Shown in pieces: positions 43,209-53,460 of a stretch of DNA of 64,000 nucleotides (position 1 is the first letter of the stretch; every line of letters begins with the position of its first letter). The position numbers were made by a program, and so were the translations under genes. Location: the NCBI RefSeq assembly GCF_031157315.1, contig NZ_JAVIFU010000014.1:107941-171940 (forward strand). Direction: 5' to 3'. Source of the stretch: Paenibacillus sp. LHD-38. Its GTDB lineage: Bacteria > Bacillota > Bacilli > Paenibacillales > Paenibacillaceae. The notes under the pieces are model-generated. The model made no database searches and was not told the DNA's origin. It saw only the letters and a list, made by a program, of their open reading frames with translations.

Positions 43209-44183
43209 ATGAACCCGGCAAGCGCTGCTGGCATTCACAAACAGGGAGAAGGCCTTGAACCTAAAGTCTCGAGGTGGACACTCAATTGGCGGCAATATAA
43301 GAAAAATAAGTACTTATTCTTATTGTTAGCTCCCGTGCTTATCTGGTATGCCGTATTTGCTTATGGCCCGATGTACGGCATCCAATTGGCGTTCAAAGAT
43401 TATTTTATCCGTGATGGAATCTGGGGAAGTCCTTGGGTAGGCCTCAAGCATTTCGAATATTTGTTCACGGCGTCGCCAGACTTTTGGAAAATTATTAAAA
43501 ACACGATTATTATCAGCTTTTACCATATTATATTCGGTTTTCCCGCACCGATTATATTAGCCCTATTATTTAATGAACTCAGGTTCTCACTCTTTAAGAA
43601 GATTGCACAGACGATATCGTATTTGCCTCACTTCTTATCTTGGATCGTTATCGGGGGGATTATGATCACGCTGTTATCCCCGAATTCGGGTGTGGTCAAC
43701 TATATTATTCAGTGGCTCGGCTTTGATTCGATTTACTTCCTTGGCAGCGAGAAGTATTTCCGATTTACGCTCGTTATGTCAGGAATATGGAAGGAAATAG
43801 GCTGGGGAACGATTATCTATTTAGCTGCATTGACGAGTATCGATTCTCAAATGTACGAAGCGGCTGTTCTGGATGGAGCGAATCGTTGGAAGCAAACGCT
43901 GTACATTACCATTCCCTCAATTTTGCCGGTTATTGCAATTCTGCTTATCCTTAGGGTGGGCGGCGTGCTGGATGCTGGATTCGACCAAGTTTTAACGCTT
44001 TATTCGCCTGCCGTATATGGGGTGGCGGATACGCTCGATACTTATGTGTACCGGATCGGCTTACAGAACTTCCAGTTCAGTTTGACGACGGCCGTTGGAT
44101 TATTTAAAAATGTGGTCGGTCTTATGCTGGTTCTGTTTGCAAACGTCATTACGAAAAAAATGGGGCAGGAAGGCCTTTATTAA
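43209..44183 (+). CDS. Sugar ABC transporter permease, LplB type
   Basis: 324 residues, AAGGAG 9 nt before the ATG. Starts with a cytoplasmic tail rich in charged residues, then six helices. YAVFAYGPMYGIQLAFKDY is typical of the LplB/YteP permeases that partner with long binding proteins. EAA loop EAAVLDGANRWKQTLYITIP. First gene of the importer operon 43209-46743; no ATPase gene in the operon. Confidence 0.93.
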   Translation: MNPASAAGIHKQGEGLEPKVSRWTLNWRQYKKNKYLFLLLAPVLIWYAVFAYGPMYGIQLAFKDYFIRDGIWGSPWVGLKHFEYLFTASPDFWKIIKNTIIISFYHIIFGFPAPIILALLFNELRFSLFKKIAQTISYLPHFLSWIVIGGIMITLLSPNSGVVNYIIQWLGFDSIYFLGSEKYFRFTLVMSGIWKEIGWGTIIYLAALTSIDSQMYEAAVLDGANRWKQTLYITIPSILPVIAILLILRVGGVLDAGFDQVLTLYSPAVYGVADTLDTYVYRIGLQNFQFSLTTAVGLFKNVVGLMLVLFANVITKKMGQEGLY

Positions 44184-44208
44184 AAATATAAGAAAGGAGT
44201 AACTAAAA

Positions 44209-45072
44209 GTGAAGATATCCACTGGCGAAAAAGTATTTCAAGTTTTTTTAATCGTATTTGTAATCATTCTTAGCATCACGATGATTTACCCCTTTATGCA
44301 CGTGCTATCCATTTCGTTTAGCACACCTGCGGAAGCATTGCGGCCGGGTATTCATTTCTTTCCGAAAGAAGTTTCTTTCTTTGCTTGGAAGCGCGTGCTG
44401 ACGACGGAAACGGTTTGGCAAACGATGGGGAATACCGTTTTCCGTACGGTTGTAGGAACGGCACTGACGCTTGTTTTCCTATCGCTGGGCGCCTATCCTT
44501 TATCCCGCAAATATTTGCCGCACCGTGGATTTTATACGATGTTCATTGTCGTAACGATGTTTTTTGGCGGCGGGCTTATTCCTACCTATCTGTTGATCAA
44601 AGGACTCGGACTTATTAATTCGGTATGGGTGTATGTTATCCCTGGGCTTCTCAGTACGTTCAATCTTCTGCTTCTCCGCAACTTTTTTATGGGCATACCA
44701 GAGGAATTGGAGGATTCAGCTAAGATTGACGGCGCCAATGATATGCGGATCCTATTCACGATCATTATTCCGCTTTCGAAGCCGGTACTTGCGACACTTG
44801 CGCTATGGACTGCCGTTGGCCACTGGAATGCTTGGTTTGATTCGATGTTATACATGCAGGACCAATCGAAGATTGTTCTTCAGCTCTTCTTAAGACGGCT
44901 CGTCATTTCGTCCGAAGGAGATCCGATGCTTCCGGTCCCTACGAACGAACAGGCTCCTGAAATGGTCAAAGCTGCGATCATTATGTTCACCGCTCTGCCT
45001 ATATTAATGGTCTACCCGTTTCTTCAACGATTCTTCGTCAAAGGGATCATGGTTGGATCACTCAAAGGCTAG
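44209..45072 (+). CDS. Sugar ABC transporter permease, LplC/YtcP type
   Basis: 287 residues from GTG, AAAGGAG 9 nt upstream. Six helices, the family-typical VLSISFSTPAEALRPG in the first external loop, and the EAA loop DSAKIDGANDMRILFTIIIP. Ends FVKGIMVGSLKG, a very common C-terminus of this subfamily. Partner of the 43209 product. Confidence 0.93.
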   Translation: MKISTGEKVFQVFLIVFVIILSITMIYPFMHVLSISFSTPAEALRPGIHFFPKEVSFFAWKRVLTTETVWQTMGNTVFRTVVGTALTLVFLSLGAYPLSRKYLPHRGFYTMFIVVTMFFGGGLIPTYLLIKGLGLINSVWVYVIPGLLSTFNLLLLRNFFMGIPEELEDSAKIDGANDMRILFTIIIPLSKPVLATLALWTAVGHWNAWFDSMLYMQDQSKIVLQLFLRRLVISSEGDPMLPVPTNEQAPEMVKAAIIMFTALPILMVYPFLQRFFVKGIMVGSLKG

Positions 45073-45159
45073 TTTTAATTGAACGGTTTAAACAGATCGC
45101 TATATCCGCGAGCTGTCTAAATATATAATAGGAATAGAAAAGGGAGGAAGTAAAAGAAA

Positions 45160-46743
45160 ATGAGCCACACAAAAAAGAAATGGTTGGGATTTGCCGCGAT
45201 AGCCTTATCAGTATCGCTTGTCATGAGCGGGTGCAGCAGCAATAATACGTCGAATAACGGTACCAACGAGCCGAAGTCGACGAACAATGGGGAATCGCCG
45301 GCAGCGGAGGCGCCGATCGAAATTACTTGGGCGAATAACTTTAATACGCCTGAGAAGGACGGCAACTATGTTCAAACCGAGCTTGAAAAGAAATTCAATG
45401 TTAAAATCAAAAACGTCAAATTGGAGCGCGGTACTTGGAAAGAGCAATTTTCGGTGCTGCTTGCTTCAGGCGATATTCCTGATATTTTCCCGATTGATGC
45501 AAACGAAACAGATATGGTGCAATGGGCAGATCAAGGCATCATTGCGGTTATGGACCAAGCTGAAATTGAAACCTATATGCCGAAATTTACGGCAGCATTA
45601 AATTCGGTTGATTCCGGCGCATGGGGTGTCGGGCAATACAACGGCAAAAACTGGGGCATTCCAAAAGTTTGGCCAGGCGGCCTTGACGGATTTATCCCGG
45701 GCTACAATGAAGCATGGCTGAAAAATATCGGCTATTCCGCACCTCCTAAGACACTCGAAGAGGTTGAAGACGTACTTACGAAATTCGTTAATGACGACCC
45801 GGATAAGAATGGGAAGAAGGATACGTATGGCCTGATCGGCCGCGGCAAGCTTACGGAGCAATTATTCACTAGCATTTTCTCGGCGCATGGCGTTTCGCCT
45901 TATCAGTTCAAGAAGGACGCATCCGGAAACGTCGTTTATGGCGGCATTTCGGAAGAGACGCGTACAGCATTGACATTACTCAGCAAATGGTACAAAGCGG
46001 GTCTTATCGATCCTGAATTCATTACTAGCGATAATAACGAGATTAATATTAAATTTGCCGACCAAAAAATCGGTATGGTTGATAACGGGAAGTGGGGCAA
46101 TTTTTACAAAGATTCAGGATTTGTCGCAAAACCTGGCCTTGAGAAGGGACAAATATTCCAGCCTGGAACGCCGTTTACGGCATCAGACGGCGTTGCTTAT
46201 TCTTTCGCGTACGGCGCAAGACAGGCACCTGTATTGTTCGGCGTTCAATTAGAGAAAGATGATAAGAAACGTCAAAAGATTATGGAAATCCTTGAGTATG
46301 TAGCAACGGATTCCGAAGGTTTTCTGCTGACGGGCTTCGGTCAATTGGGCGTAAGCTATGATATGGAAGGTGCCCTCGCCATTGCCAAAACGGATGAAGC
46401 GGTTGCCGCTCCGAAGATGGGAGCGGGTAACTTCTATAATCCGCTAAGCTCCACGGACGTATCGATGCAGAAACATACGACAAAACAAGAGCTGCTGGAT
46501 CTGAAGGATAAGCTAACTGTAGGAGTCACGCCTTTACTTGATGTACTGGGTCCGGCAGTACTGACAAGCAAACCAAAATATTGGGGTAATCTGAAAACGC
46601 TGCAGGATACGTATGTGATCAAGGCGATAACAGGTGAAGCGAACACGGAGAAAGATTTTGACAGTTTCAAAGAAAGCTGGCTGAAATCCGGAGGCCAGGA
46701 AGTAACAGATGAAGTTAGTAAAGTGTTAGCGGAGCGCAAATAG
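45160..46743 (+). CDS. Solute-binding lipoprotein, LplA/YtcQ type
   Basis: 527 residues, GGGAGGAAG upstream of the ATG. Signal peptide with lipobox LVMSGC (Cys24), Ser/Asn/Thr-rich linker, then a long family 1 binding protein (VLLASGDIPDIFPID, NGKNWGIPKVWP). Length and pattern fit the 500-560-residue binding proteins paired with LplB/YtcP permeases, which take up plant-wall oligosaccharides such as rhamnogalacturonan fragments. The GH28-like gene downstream supports a pectin-type substrate, but this is inference. Confidence 0.92.
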   Translation: MSHTKKKWLGFAAIALSVSLVMSGCSSNNTSNNGTNEPKSTNNGESPAAEAPIEITWANNFNTPEKDGNYVQTELEKKFNVKIKNVKLERGTWKEQFSVLLASGDIPDIFPIDANETDMVQWADQGIIAVMDQAEIETYMPKFTAALNSVDSGAWGVGQYNGKNWGIPKVWPGGLDGFIPGYNEAWLKNIGYSAPPKTLEEVEDVLTKFVNDDPDKNGKKDTYGLIGRGKLTEQLFTSIFSAHGVSPYQFKKDASGNVVYGGISEETRTALTLLSKWYKAGLIDPEFITSDNNEINIKFADQKIGMVDNGKWGNFYKDSGFVAKPGLEKGQIFQPGTPFTASDGVAYSFAYGARQAPVLFGVQLEKDDKKRQKIMEILEYVATDSEGFLLTGFGQLGVSYDMEGALAIAKTDEAVAAPKMGAGNFYNPLSSTDVSMQKHTTKQELLDLKDKLTVGVTPLLDVLGPAVLTSKPKYWGNLKTLQDTYVIKAITGEANTEKDFDSFKESWLKSGGQEVTDEVSKVLAERK

Positions 46744-46773
46744 TAGACTTATGCGGTGATTAGAGCAGGGATG

Positions 46774-46805
46774 ATAGGCTGGAGCTTGAACATGCTCCAG
46801 CCTAT
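46774..46805 (+). terminator. Hairpin between binding-protein gene and GH28-like gene
   Basis: ATAGGCTGGAGC (46774-46785) and GCTCCAGCCTAT (46794-46805) form a perfect 12-bp stem; TTATTAAT follows, which is a poor T-tract. Acts as terminator or as a partial one that lowers expression of the next gene. Confidence 0.78.
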
Positions 46806-46853
46806 TTATTAATGCCGGAAGCAAGAGACGACCCTTAAATAACGGAGGGAAAA

Positions 46854-48311
46854 ATGAGCGGATTAATCCTATATGAGCAGCCGAATGAGGCAATCGGCAA
46901 AGACGATTTTACTGTGAGTGTGCGAAAGCCTGGCGGGCTGTGGCAATCTCTATTTGTTTTTGAAGCGAAGGTGGATATGCATCATGTTCGATCCGCATCT
47001 ATGGTTTATTTTGATATGGAAGGTACAGTGGAGGTTTCTGTTATTTCCAATAAGCAGCGGATTGAGCAAGCGGTCATTCGCCCATTATCGACCCAAATTC
47101 CATTTCAAACCGAAGGGGATGCCATTACTTTCACATTGGATCGACCGTGCAAACTTTCAATTGAAATAAATGGGGAACGCTTTAGCAATTTGCATCTGTT
47201 CGCTAATCCGATCGAGACAGCGCCGCCTAAACCAGATGATGCAAACGTACTGCTTGTCCACGCAGGCACACACCGGTTTGTTGATGTTGCAGAAAACGTA
47301 CAGCGCCTGTCTGAGCCTGCTGACAGAGAGGAAAAGGTGATTTACTTCATGCCGGGAACTCATCATTTTGACAATCCGATGCTGCATATCCCCTCGGGGA
47401 CTACGGTTTATATTGCCGGAGGCGCTATTTTGTACGCGTCCTTAATCTGCAAGCATGCAGAAAATATCGTGATACGCGGCAGAGGCGTGCTGTATATGTC
47501 CGATATGGAGAAAACGACTTATTTAAGAGGCGTCCAAATCCAATTTTCTAAACATATCGAAGTCGAAGGCATCATAACGCTTGATCCTCCGCATTACAGC
47601 ATTTATCTCGGAGAGTCCGAACATATTCGCATCAACAACTTCAAATCGTTCAGTACTCGCGGCTGGTGCGACGGAATTGATATGATGGCTAGCTCGAACG
47701 TGGACATTCGGGATGTTTTTTTGAGGACGTCAGATGATTGCATTGCGATTTACGGCAGCCGCGGTGAGTATTATGGAGATTCACGCAATATAACGATTAA
47801 GGATTCTGTCTTTTGGGCCGACGTCGCCCATGCCATGCATGTTGGCATTCATGGTGATCATCAAAATAACGGCGATATCGTAGAGAGCATATTGTTTGAA
47901 AATATCGATGTGTTGGAACATCACGAGCCGCAGGAAAATTATTGGGGCGTCATGGCGATATGCGCTGGTGATAACAACACGGTTCGCGATGTGACATTTA
48001 ATAATATAAGGGTGGAAGATTTTGAACGAGGTCAGCTTTTCGATGTCCGCGTAGTGTGGAATAAAACGTACAATCCGGTGCCAGGCCGATGTATCGAGAA
48101 TATTGTGTTCAGCAATATCAACTATAACGGCAATAACACCAATCCTTCGCGTATATTGGGCTATGATGAGGAGAGGCGGATAAAAGACATTCATTTTTAT
48201 AATGTCCGGATTAACGGTGAGGTTATTGTCGACCTGCTGGACGAACGCTTTATAGTGAATGAATTTGTGAGCGGTATTTATTTTGGAAGTGAAAAAGCAT
48301 CAAAAATGTAA
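46854..48311 (+). CDS. GH28-like beta-helix protein, cytoplasmic
   Basis: 485 residues, GGAGGG before the ATG. No signal peptide. An N-terminal beta-sandwich (1-115) is followed by a right-handed parallel beta-helix with polygalacturonase-like motifs: CDGIDMMASSNVDI, then TSDDCIAIYG with the Asp pair, and HAMHVGIHGD where GH28 enzymes have GHG. Likely an exo-acting pectin or related oligosaccharide hydrolase working on substrate imported by the adjacent transporter. GH49-like dextranase architecture is an alternative, since both families share the fold. Confidence 0.78.
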   Translation: MSGLILYEQPNEAIGKDDFTVSVRKPGGLWQSLFVFEAKVDMHHVRSASMVYFDMEGTVEVSVISNKQRIEQAVIRPLSTQIPFQTEGDAITFTLDRPCKLSIEINGERFSNLHLFANPIETAPPKPDDANVLLVHAGTHRFVDVAENVQRLSEPADREEKVIYFMPGTHHFDNPMLHIPSGTTVYIAGGAILYASLICKHAENIVIRGRGVLYMSDMEKTTYLRGVQIQFSKHIEVEGIITLDPPHYSIYLGESEHIRINNFKSFSTRGWCDGIDMMASSNVDIRDVFLRTSDDCIAIYGSRGEYYGDSRNITIKDSVFWADVAHAMHVGIHGDHQNNGDIVESILFENIDVLEHHEPQENYWGVMAICAGDNNTVRDVTFNNIRVEDFERGQLFDVRVVWNKTYNPVPGRCIENIVFSNINYNGNNTNPSRILGYDEERRIKDIHFYNVRINGEVIVDLLDERFIVNEFVSGIYFGSEKASKM

Positions 48312-48511
48312 CCATTCCCCTCCTGTTTATCATTTGAATCAAACGACAGTGCTCGATGTGAACAATACAACCTCACCATAACAATTCTCCAAAATAATAC
48401 TTAAGTATCTTTATGGAACAACCGCATTGCAGTTATGCTATTACTAAATTATGTAATTGCATTAAATGAGGTCAGAAAAATTCGATAGAGCTTAAACCTT
48501 GGAGGTGACTC

Positions 48512-49432
48512 ATGAAAGCAATTGTATGCACAAGATACGGACCACCTCATGTTCTCCAGCTTAAAGAGGTAGAAAAATCGATTCCCAGAGACAATGAAGT
48601 ACTCGTAAAAGTTCATGCGACTACCGTAACATCAGGGGACTGTAGAGTTCGAGGTTTTGAAAGTCCTATCTTATACTGGATTCCCATGCGGCTAATCTTA
48701 GGTCTCAGAAAACCAAGAAAACCTATACTTGGGGTGGAGCTGGCCGGAGAAATTGAAGCAATAGGCAAAGACGTCAAACGCTTTAAGATAGGAGACCAGA
48801 TTTTTGCATTAACGGGTATGAAGTTTGGTGCGTATGCCGAGTACACCTGTCTGCCTGAAGACGGATTAGTGGCAATAAAACCGGCCAATATGTCCTTTGA
48901 GGAAGCCGCTGCTGTTTCTTTCGGAGGAACTACTGCATTACATTTTCTTAGAAAAGGCAATATCCAGAATGGAAAAAAAGTTCTTATTTATGGCGCTTCT
49001 GGAGCAGTAGGCACTTCCGCGGTACAGCTAGCAAAGTACTTTGGGGCAGAGGTTACCGGTGTATGCAGTTCTACGAATTTAGCATTGGTGAAATCACTGG
49101 GCGCAGATAAAGTCATTGATTACACGAAAGAGGATTTTACGGAAAGTGGGGAGCTTTACGATATCATATTTGATGCGGTTGGTAAAAGCTCCAAATCAAA
49201 ATGCAAGAAAGCACTAACCCCAAACGGGGCATTCGTATCCGTTGAGGGGCAGGGGATGGCTAAGGAACGTACGGAAGATTTACTTCTTCTCAAGGAGCTT
49301 ATCGAGATCGGGAAAATAAAATCGGTCGTTGATAGAAGCTATCCGTTAGAACAAATTCCTGAAGCCCATAGATACGTGGAAAAAGGCCATAAAAAAGGTA
49401 ATGTAGTCATAACAGTTGGTCATGATAAATAA
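48512..49432 (+). CDS. NAD(P)-dependent alcohol dehydrogenase / quinone oxidoreductase family
   Basis: 306 residues, TTGGAGGTGA before the ATG. Medium-chain reductase without structural zinc cysteines (GroES-like N-terminal half with [16 protein letters not shown]). The cofactor fold shows [20 protein letters not shown]. Pattern of the zinc-free quinone oxidoreductases. Substrate unknown. A decayed paralogue lies at 53461 on the other side of the MalT-type regulator. Confidence 0.9.
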   Translation: MKAIVCTRYGPPHVLQLKEVEKSIPRDNEVLVKVHATTVTSGDCRVRGFESPILYWIPMRLILGLRKPRKPILGVELAGEIEAIGKDVKRFKIGDQIFALTGMKFGAYAEYTCLPEDGLVAIKPANMSFEEAAAVSFGGTTALHFLRKGNIQNGKKVLIYGASGAVGTSAVQLAKYFGAEVTGVCSSTNLALVKSLGADKVIDYTKEDFTESGELYDIIFDAVGKSSKSKCKKALTPNGAFVSVEGQGMAKERTEDLLLLKELIEIGKIKSVVDRSYPLEQIPEAHRYVEKGHKKGNVVITVGHDK

Positions 49433-49475
49433 AACAAGCATCATTCCCCTAGGCATATCCCAAATGAACATGCAG

Positions 49476-49497
49476 CAGCCCATAAAGGGCTGTTTTC
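49476..49497 (+). terminator. Weak terminator after the oxidoreductase gene
   Basis: CAGCCC, loop ATAAA, GGGCTG, then TTTTC. Short stem, moderate T-tract. Confidence 0.5.
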
Positions 49498-49652
49498 TAT
49501 TATGTCGGACCTTAGCCTTGAAGGCTTCGGCGCATACTCGGGCAGCTAAAGCCGAAACGCACCGAAAGCCACCATTCCTGCGCTTCCCATGATTACTCCA
49601 ATCCAAGTATTAATCCCCATGCCCAAAATAATAAGGAGTAGCGCCATACGGC

Positions 49653-50123
49653 TTATGGATTGCCCATAAAAAATGTCGTAAGCTCGGTTGAAATCATTTT
49701 GGTATCGAGCTTCTTGGTATGACCGAGTCCCTTTTTACTCAGCAGCTTTGCTTTGGGGAGTACGCCAGCTAGTGCTTGGGCTCCATGACGCAGCGAAGCC
49801 GGGCTTTCCGTGCCTTCCAGCACAAGCGTGGGCATTGTGACTTTACTCCAGATGTTGACAGGCAGCGGCTTTCCGTCCATATATCCATCCAATAAAGCTG
49901 CATCGTAGGGGAGTGTTTGAGCAACGGCCATGAGCCTGGACCACACACCCGGCATTATACGCATCAAGCCGACAACGAATGAAGGAGCACCCATACCCTT
50001 GGTCATAAAATACTTGATAGCTTCTGCCCGGCGATTAGCGGAAATAAGCTCATTCAAGAATGTGTACATGGGAAGTCTCCTTTGTGTTGTTGTATATGAA
50101 GACGACGAACCGCCGACGGTCAA
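49653..50123 (-). pseudogene. C-terminal half of an alpha/beta hydrolase
   Basis: The minus-strand frame gives 156 residues matching the last part of alpha/beta hydrolases (FLNELISANRRAEAIKYFMT, VTMPTLVLEGTESP, GHTKKLDTKMISTELTTFF with the catalytic His). The N-terminal part with the nucleophile elbow GxSxG is absent, and the frame closes upstream. A Shine-Dalgarno-like AAAGGAG before an in-frame ATG at 50069 could still allow a 138-residue product. Most likely a gene remnant. A 33-codon membrane-helix-like fragment (49546-49647, minus) lies just downstream and also looks like debris. Confidence 0.7.
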
Positions 50124-50272
50124 ATCGACACATCGGAAAAGATCTTTTTAAAAATGTTCCTACATATCAAATAAGTTTATTTTCCTTAATAAAGGACATG
50201 CTGTTAATGGGAGAACGCATGTTCTTTTCTTGCGTTCATATCTCTAAATGAAAACGGAAATGAGATGATGTA

Positions 50273-50641
50273 ATGCTTGAAATCATTGAGGATATTGAAA
50301 CAAAAATTATTGGGCTGCAATCGCAAATACAAAACAGAAAGTCTTTCGAGAGGTATAATTTCAGTTACGAATCAGATAACCAGTATAAAATCTTTGTATT
50401 GACCTTAGAGCTGGAGAAGTGGGAAGCATTGATGAAGCTGTTAGTTACATATCAGAAGAAGAGATGCGTACCGTTCATAAGAAAGAGTAATGATTTTGAA
50501 AGAACAATACAGCTTCAAATCAAAGACTATCCTGGAACCATTCGAAAAGAAACCTGTTCATCTATGATTGAATATATGAAGCAATTAGAATGGGAAATTG
50601 AGAATAGGAATGGGTTTTTATTAGAGGGTTCGGGGCATTAG
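50273..50641 (+). CDS. Small charged hypothetical protein
   Basis: 122 residues, rich in Glu, Lys and aromatic residues; predominantly helical by eye, with no signal peptide or membrane segment. I do not recognise it. The Shine-Dalgarno sequence is weak (GGAAATGAG). It lies in an AT-rich stretch between a gene remnant and the MalT-type regulator, so it could be a small foreign gene or non-functional. Confidence 0.45.
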   Translation: MLEIIEDIETKIIGLQSQIQNRKSFERYNFSYESDNQYKIFVLTLELEKWEALMKLLVTYQKKRCVPFIRKSNDFERTIQLQIKDYPGTIRKETCSSMIEYMKQLEWEIENRNGFLLEGSGH

Positions 50642-50650
50642 GTTTATCCA

Positions 50651-50680
50651 TTGACGGCGGAGAGCAGCGATTATTATAAT
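50651..50680 (+). promoter_or_regulatory. Near-consensus sigma-A promoter of the MalT-type gene
   Basis: TTGACG (50651-50656), 18-bp spacer, TATAAT (50675-50680). Transcription would start about 7 nt downstream, that is at 50687, which is the A of the ATG. Confidence 0.65.
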
Positions 50681-50686
50681 TGATCC

Positions 50687-53332
50687 ATGATAATGCCAAT
50701 TTTAACCACTAAATTATATATCCCGCCGCCCCGGCCTAAAGTTATCCAACGACCGCGATTAATCGAGAGATTGAATGAAGGAATGCACGGCAAACTGACG
50801 CTAGTCTCTGCCTCCGCAGGCTTTGGCAAAACGACGCTGGTCAGCGATTGGGTTGCCGGCTGCAGGCGGCCGGCCGCATGGCTTTCGCTGGATGAAGGAG
50901 ATGACGATCCTTCGCGTTTTCTGAGTTACCTCATTGCTGCCATTCGGACGATTAGAGTAAACATTGGAGAAGGCTTGTTTGGTGCGCTTCAATCCCCACA
51001 GCCGCCAATCGAATCGATTCTGACGAATTTGATTAATGAAATCACCGCTGATCCAGACCCATTTATTCTCGTCCTTGACGACTACCACATGTTCAATGCC
51101 AAACCGGTTGACAATATCCTTATCTTTCTGCTCGAGCACCTGCCTCCACAGATGCACCTGGTCATCGCCACCCGTACGGATCCAGATCTCCCTCTAGCCC
51201 GGTTACGCGTCCGGGGTCAATTAACCGAGCTGCGCGTCGAAGATATGCGGTTTAATCCCACAGAAGCAGCCGGATTTCTCACCCAAGTGATGAGCTTAGA
51301 ACTCTCATCAGAAGAAATCGCTCTGCTTGAAACACGCACGGAAGGCTGGATTGCCGGCTTGCAATTAGCCGCGATTTCATTGCAGGGGCATAAAGATGCA
51401 GCCAGCTTCATCAAGTCCTTCACCGGCAGCCACCGTTTCGTACTGGATTACCTGGTTGAAGAAGTGCTGCAGCAGCAATCCGAAAGTATTCAGACTTTTT
51501 TGCTGTACACCTCTATATTAGATCGCATGTGCGGTCCCCTTTGTGATGCTGTTTTGTCCTTCAACCACGATGCTTCCGGACAAGAAACGTTGAAATATCT
51601 CGAACACGCCAATCTGTTCATCGTCCCGCTCGACAGCGAGCGGCGCTGGTATCGTTATCATCATCTCTTCGCTGATCTACTGCGGCAGCGAATTCACCAG
51701 ACGTCAATCTTGCATGTAAAAGTGGCTGAATTGCACAGGCTTGCCAGCGTATGGTATGAAGAGAATGGTCTGGAGCTTGAAGCCTTTCACCATGCTGCGG
51801 CCGCTAATGATGTGGATCGCGCCGCGCGCTTGATGGAAGGAGGTGGCATGCCCCTGCACTTCCGCGGTGCAGTTACCCCGGTACTAAAATGGTTAGAGGT
51901 GCTGCCGGCCTCGGTACTGGATGCGAGACCCTCGTTGTGGGTGATGTATGGCTCAGCGTTATTAATGGTCGGACAAATGAACGGCGTCGAAACGAAGATG
52001 CTAGCTGCCGAAGCAGTCCTGCAAGCCGCCGAGCAAGATGATATCACCAGGGACCTTATCGGACATATCGCTTCCGTAAGGGCGGCGTTAGCTGTCAGCC
52101 AGCATCAGGTTGAAATCATCATTGCCCAGTCGCACCGCGCACTGAAGTATCTGCATCCAGGAAACCTGCCTGTCCGCACGGCCACAATCTGGACGCTGGG
52201 CTATGCCTACCAACTTCAGGGAAACCGCGCAGCAGCGAGTCAGGCCTATACCGAAGCCATCTCGATCAGTGAGGAGATTGGACATATGATCATCACCATA
52301 TCCGCTACAATCGGCCTAGGCAATCTGCAGGAAGCAGATAATCAGCTCGATCTTGCAGCGCAGACCTACTTGCGCGTCCTTCAACTGGCAGGCGATCCTC
52401 CGCTGCCGATTGCCTGCGAAGCGCATCTTGGCCTGGCCCGAATATTCTTTGAATGGAACGATATGGATATGGCCGAGCAGCATGCGGAGCATAGCATCCG
52501 ACTGGCGCAGCAGATAGAAAACACAGACAGATCCATTGCTTGTGAGGCTTTTCTCGCCCGCCTGAAACTTGCCCAGCGAGATGCGGCCGGTGCGGAGGCT
52601 ATTCTAGCTAAGGCTTCACAGCTCGTGATCCGGCATAACTTTGCGCATCAGATGCATGAAGTCGCTGCCGCACAAGTACTTACGCTGCTCCGCATGGGCA
52701 ATCTGACGGCAGCTGCCCATCTGGCTCAAAAGCATGATCTCCCCGTGAGTCAAGCCAGGGTACATCTCGCCCAGGGAGAAGCCGCGACAGCACTGGATGC
52801 GCTGGGGCGATTGCTCCGTCAGGCGGAGGAAAGGGGCTGGGAGGATGAGCGGCTCAAGATTATGGTTCTACAAGCAATTGCTCTGCATATGCTGGACGAC
52901 AAAGACAAGGCTCTGAACAAGCTGAGTGACGCGTTATCGCTGGCAGAGCAGGGCGGCTTCATCCGAATTTTTACCGACGAAGGTACTCCGATGGCCGGGC
53001 TGTTATCCGAAGCAATTGCTCGCGGGATAAGGCCGGATTATGCAAGCAAGCTGCAAGCAGTATTTAAAGCAGAGGAGCAGAAGGATGTAGACCATCCGCA
53101 GGCTTATTTACCCCTTGCCCTGGTTGAGCAGCCTCTAATCGAACCGCTCAGCCAACGCGAGTTGGAGGTGCTTCGGCTCATTGCCCAGGGACTTTCGAAT
53201 CTCGAGATTAGTGAGCGGCTTTTCCTCGCCTTAAGTACGGTTAAAGGTCACAATCGGAACATTTTTGACAAACTATTGGTCCAAAGGCGTACCGAAGCCG
53301 TTGCTCGCGCCCGCGAGTTGAATCTGTTGTAG
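50687..53332 (+). CDS. MalT-like LuxR-family (LAL) ATP-dependent transcriptional regulator
   Basis: 881 residues. N-terminal MPILTTKLYIPPPRPKV is the standard opening of this family, so the start is at 50687 or 50693. Walker A ASAGFGKTTLV (about 45), Walker B-like FILVLDDYH, a central helical and TPR-like region (about 380-790), and a LuxR helix-turn-helix at the end (about 815-878, LSQRELEVLRLIAQGLSNLEI). There is no Shine-Dalgarno sequence, and a strong promoter sits so close that the mRNA may be leaderless. It probably controls the neighbouring oxidoreductase gene or its lost copy (inference). Confidence 0.92.
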   Translation: MIMPILTTKLYIPPPRPKVIQRPRLIERLNEGMHGKLTLVSASAGFGKTTLVSDWVAGCRRPAAWLSLDEGDDDPSRFLSYLIAAIRTIRVNIGEGLFGALQSPQPPIESILTNLINEITADPDPFILVLDDYHMFNAKPVDNILIFLLEHLPPQMHLVIATRTDPDLPLARLRVRGQLTELRVEDMRFNPTEAAGFLTQVMSLELSSEEIALLETRTEGWIAGLQLAAISLQGHKDAASFIKSFTGSHRFVLDYLVEEVLQQQSESIQTFLLYTSILDRMCGPLCDAVLSFNHDASGQETLKYLEHANLFIVPLDSERRWYRYHHLFADLLRQRIHQTSILHVKVAELHRLASVWYEENGLELEAFHHAAAANDVDRAARLMEGGGMPLHFRGAVTPVLKWLEVLPASVLDARPSLWVMYGSALLMVGQMNGVETKMLAAEAVLQAAEQDDITRDLIGHIASVRAALAVSQHQVEIIIAQSHRALKYLHPGNLPVRTATIWTLGYAYQLQGNRAAASQAYTEAISISEEIGHMIITISATIGLGNLQEADNQLDLAAQTYLRVLQLAGDPPLPIACEAHLGLARIFFEWNDMDMAEQHAEHSIRLAQQIENTDRSIACEAFLARLKLAQRDAAGAEAILAKASQLVIRHNFAHQMHEVAAAQVLTLLRMGNLTAAAHLAQKHDLPVSQARVHLAQGEAATALDALGRLLRQAEERGWEDERLKIMVLQAIALHMLDDKDKALNKLSDALSLAEQGGFIRIFTDEGTPMAGLLSEAIARGIRPDYASKLQAVFKAEEQKDVDHPQAYLPLALVEQPLIEPLSQRELEVLRLIAQGLSNLEISERLFLALSTVKGHNRNIFDKLLVQRRTEAVARARELNLL

Positions 53333-53460
53333 CTCCTTTAACCATACTTTAGTATCTACGCGTCAATACTGTATTGCGGCTATATTAAAATGACAAAGCG
53401 TAATGCTGATCCTAAAGATATTAATTTTATTAATGGGCTGGATCAATCGGAGGTATGGTA

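Noticed and set aside
49546..49647. Small membrane-protein gene on the minus strand
   Set aside because: 33 codons with one hydrophobic stretch, no ribosome-binding site, sits among gene remnants. Treated as debris.
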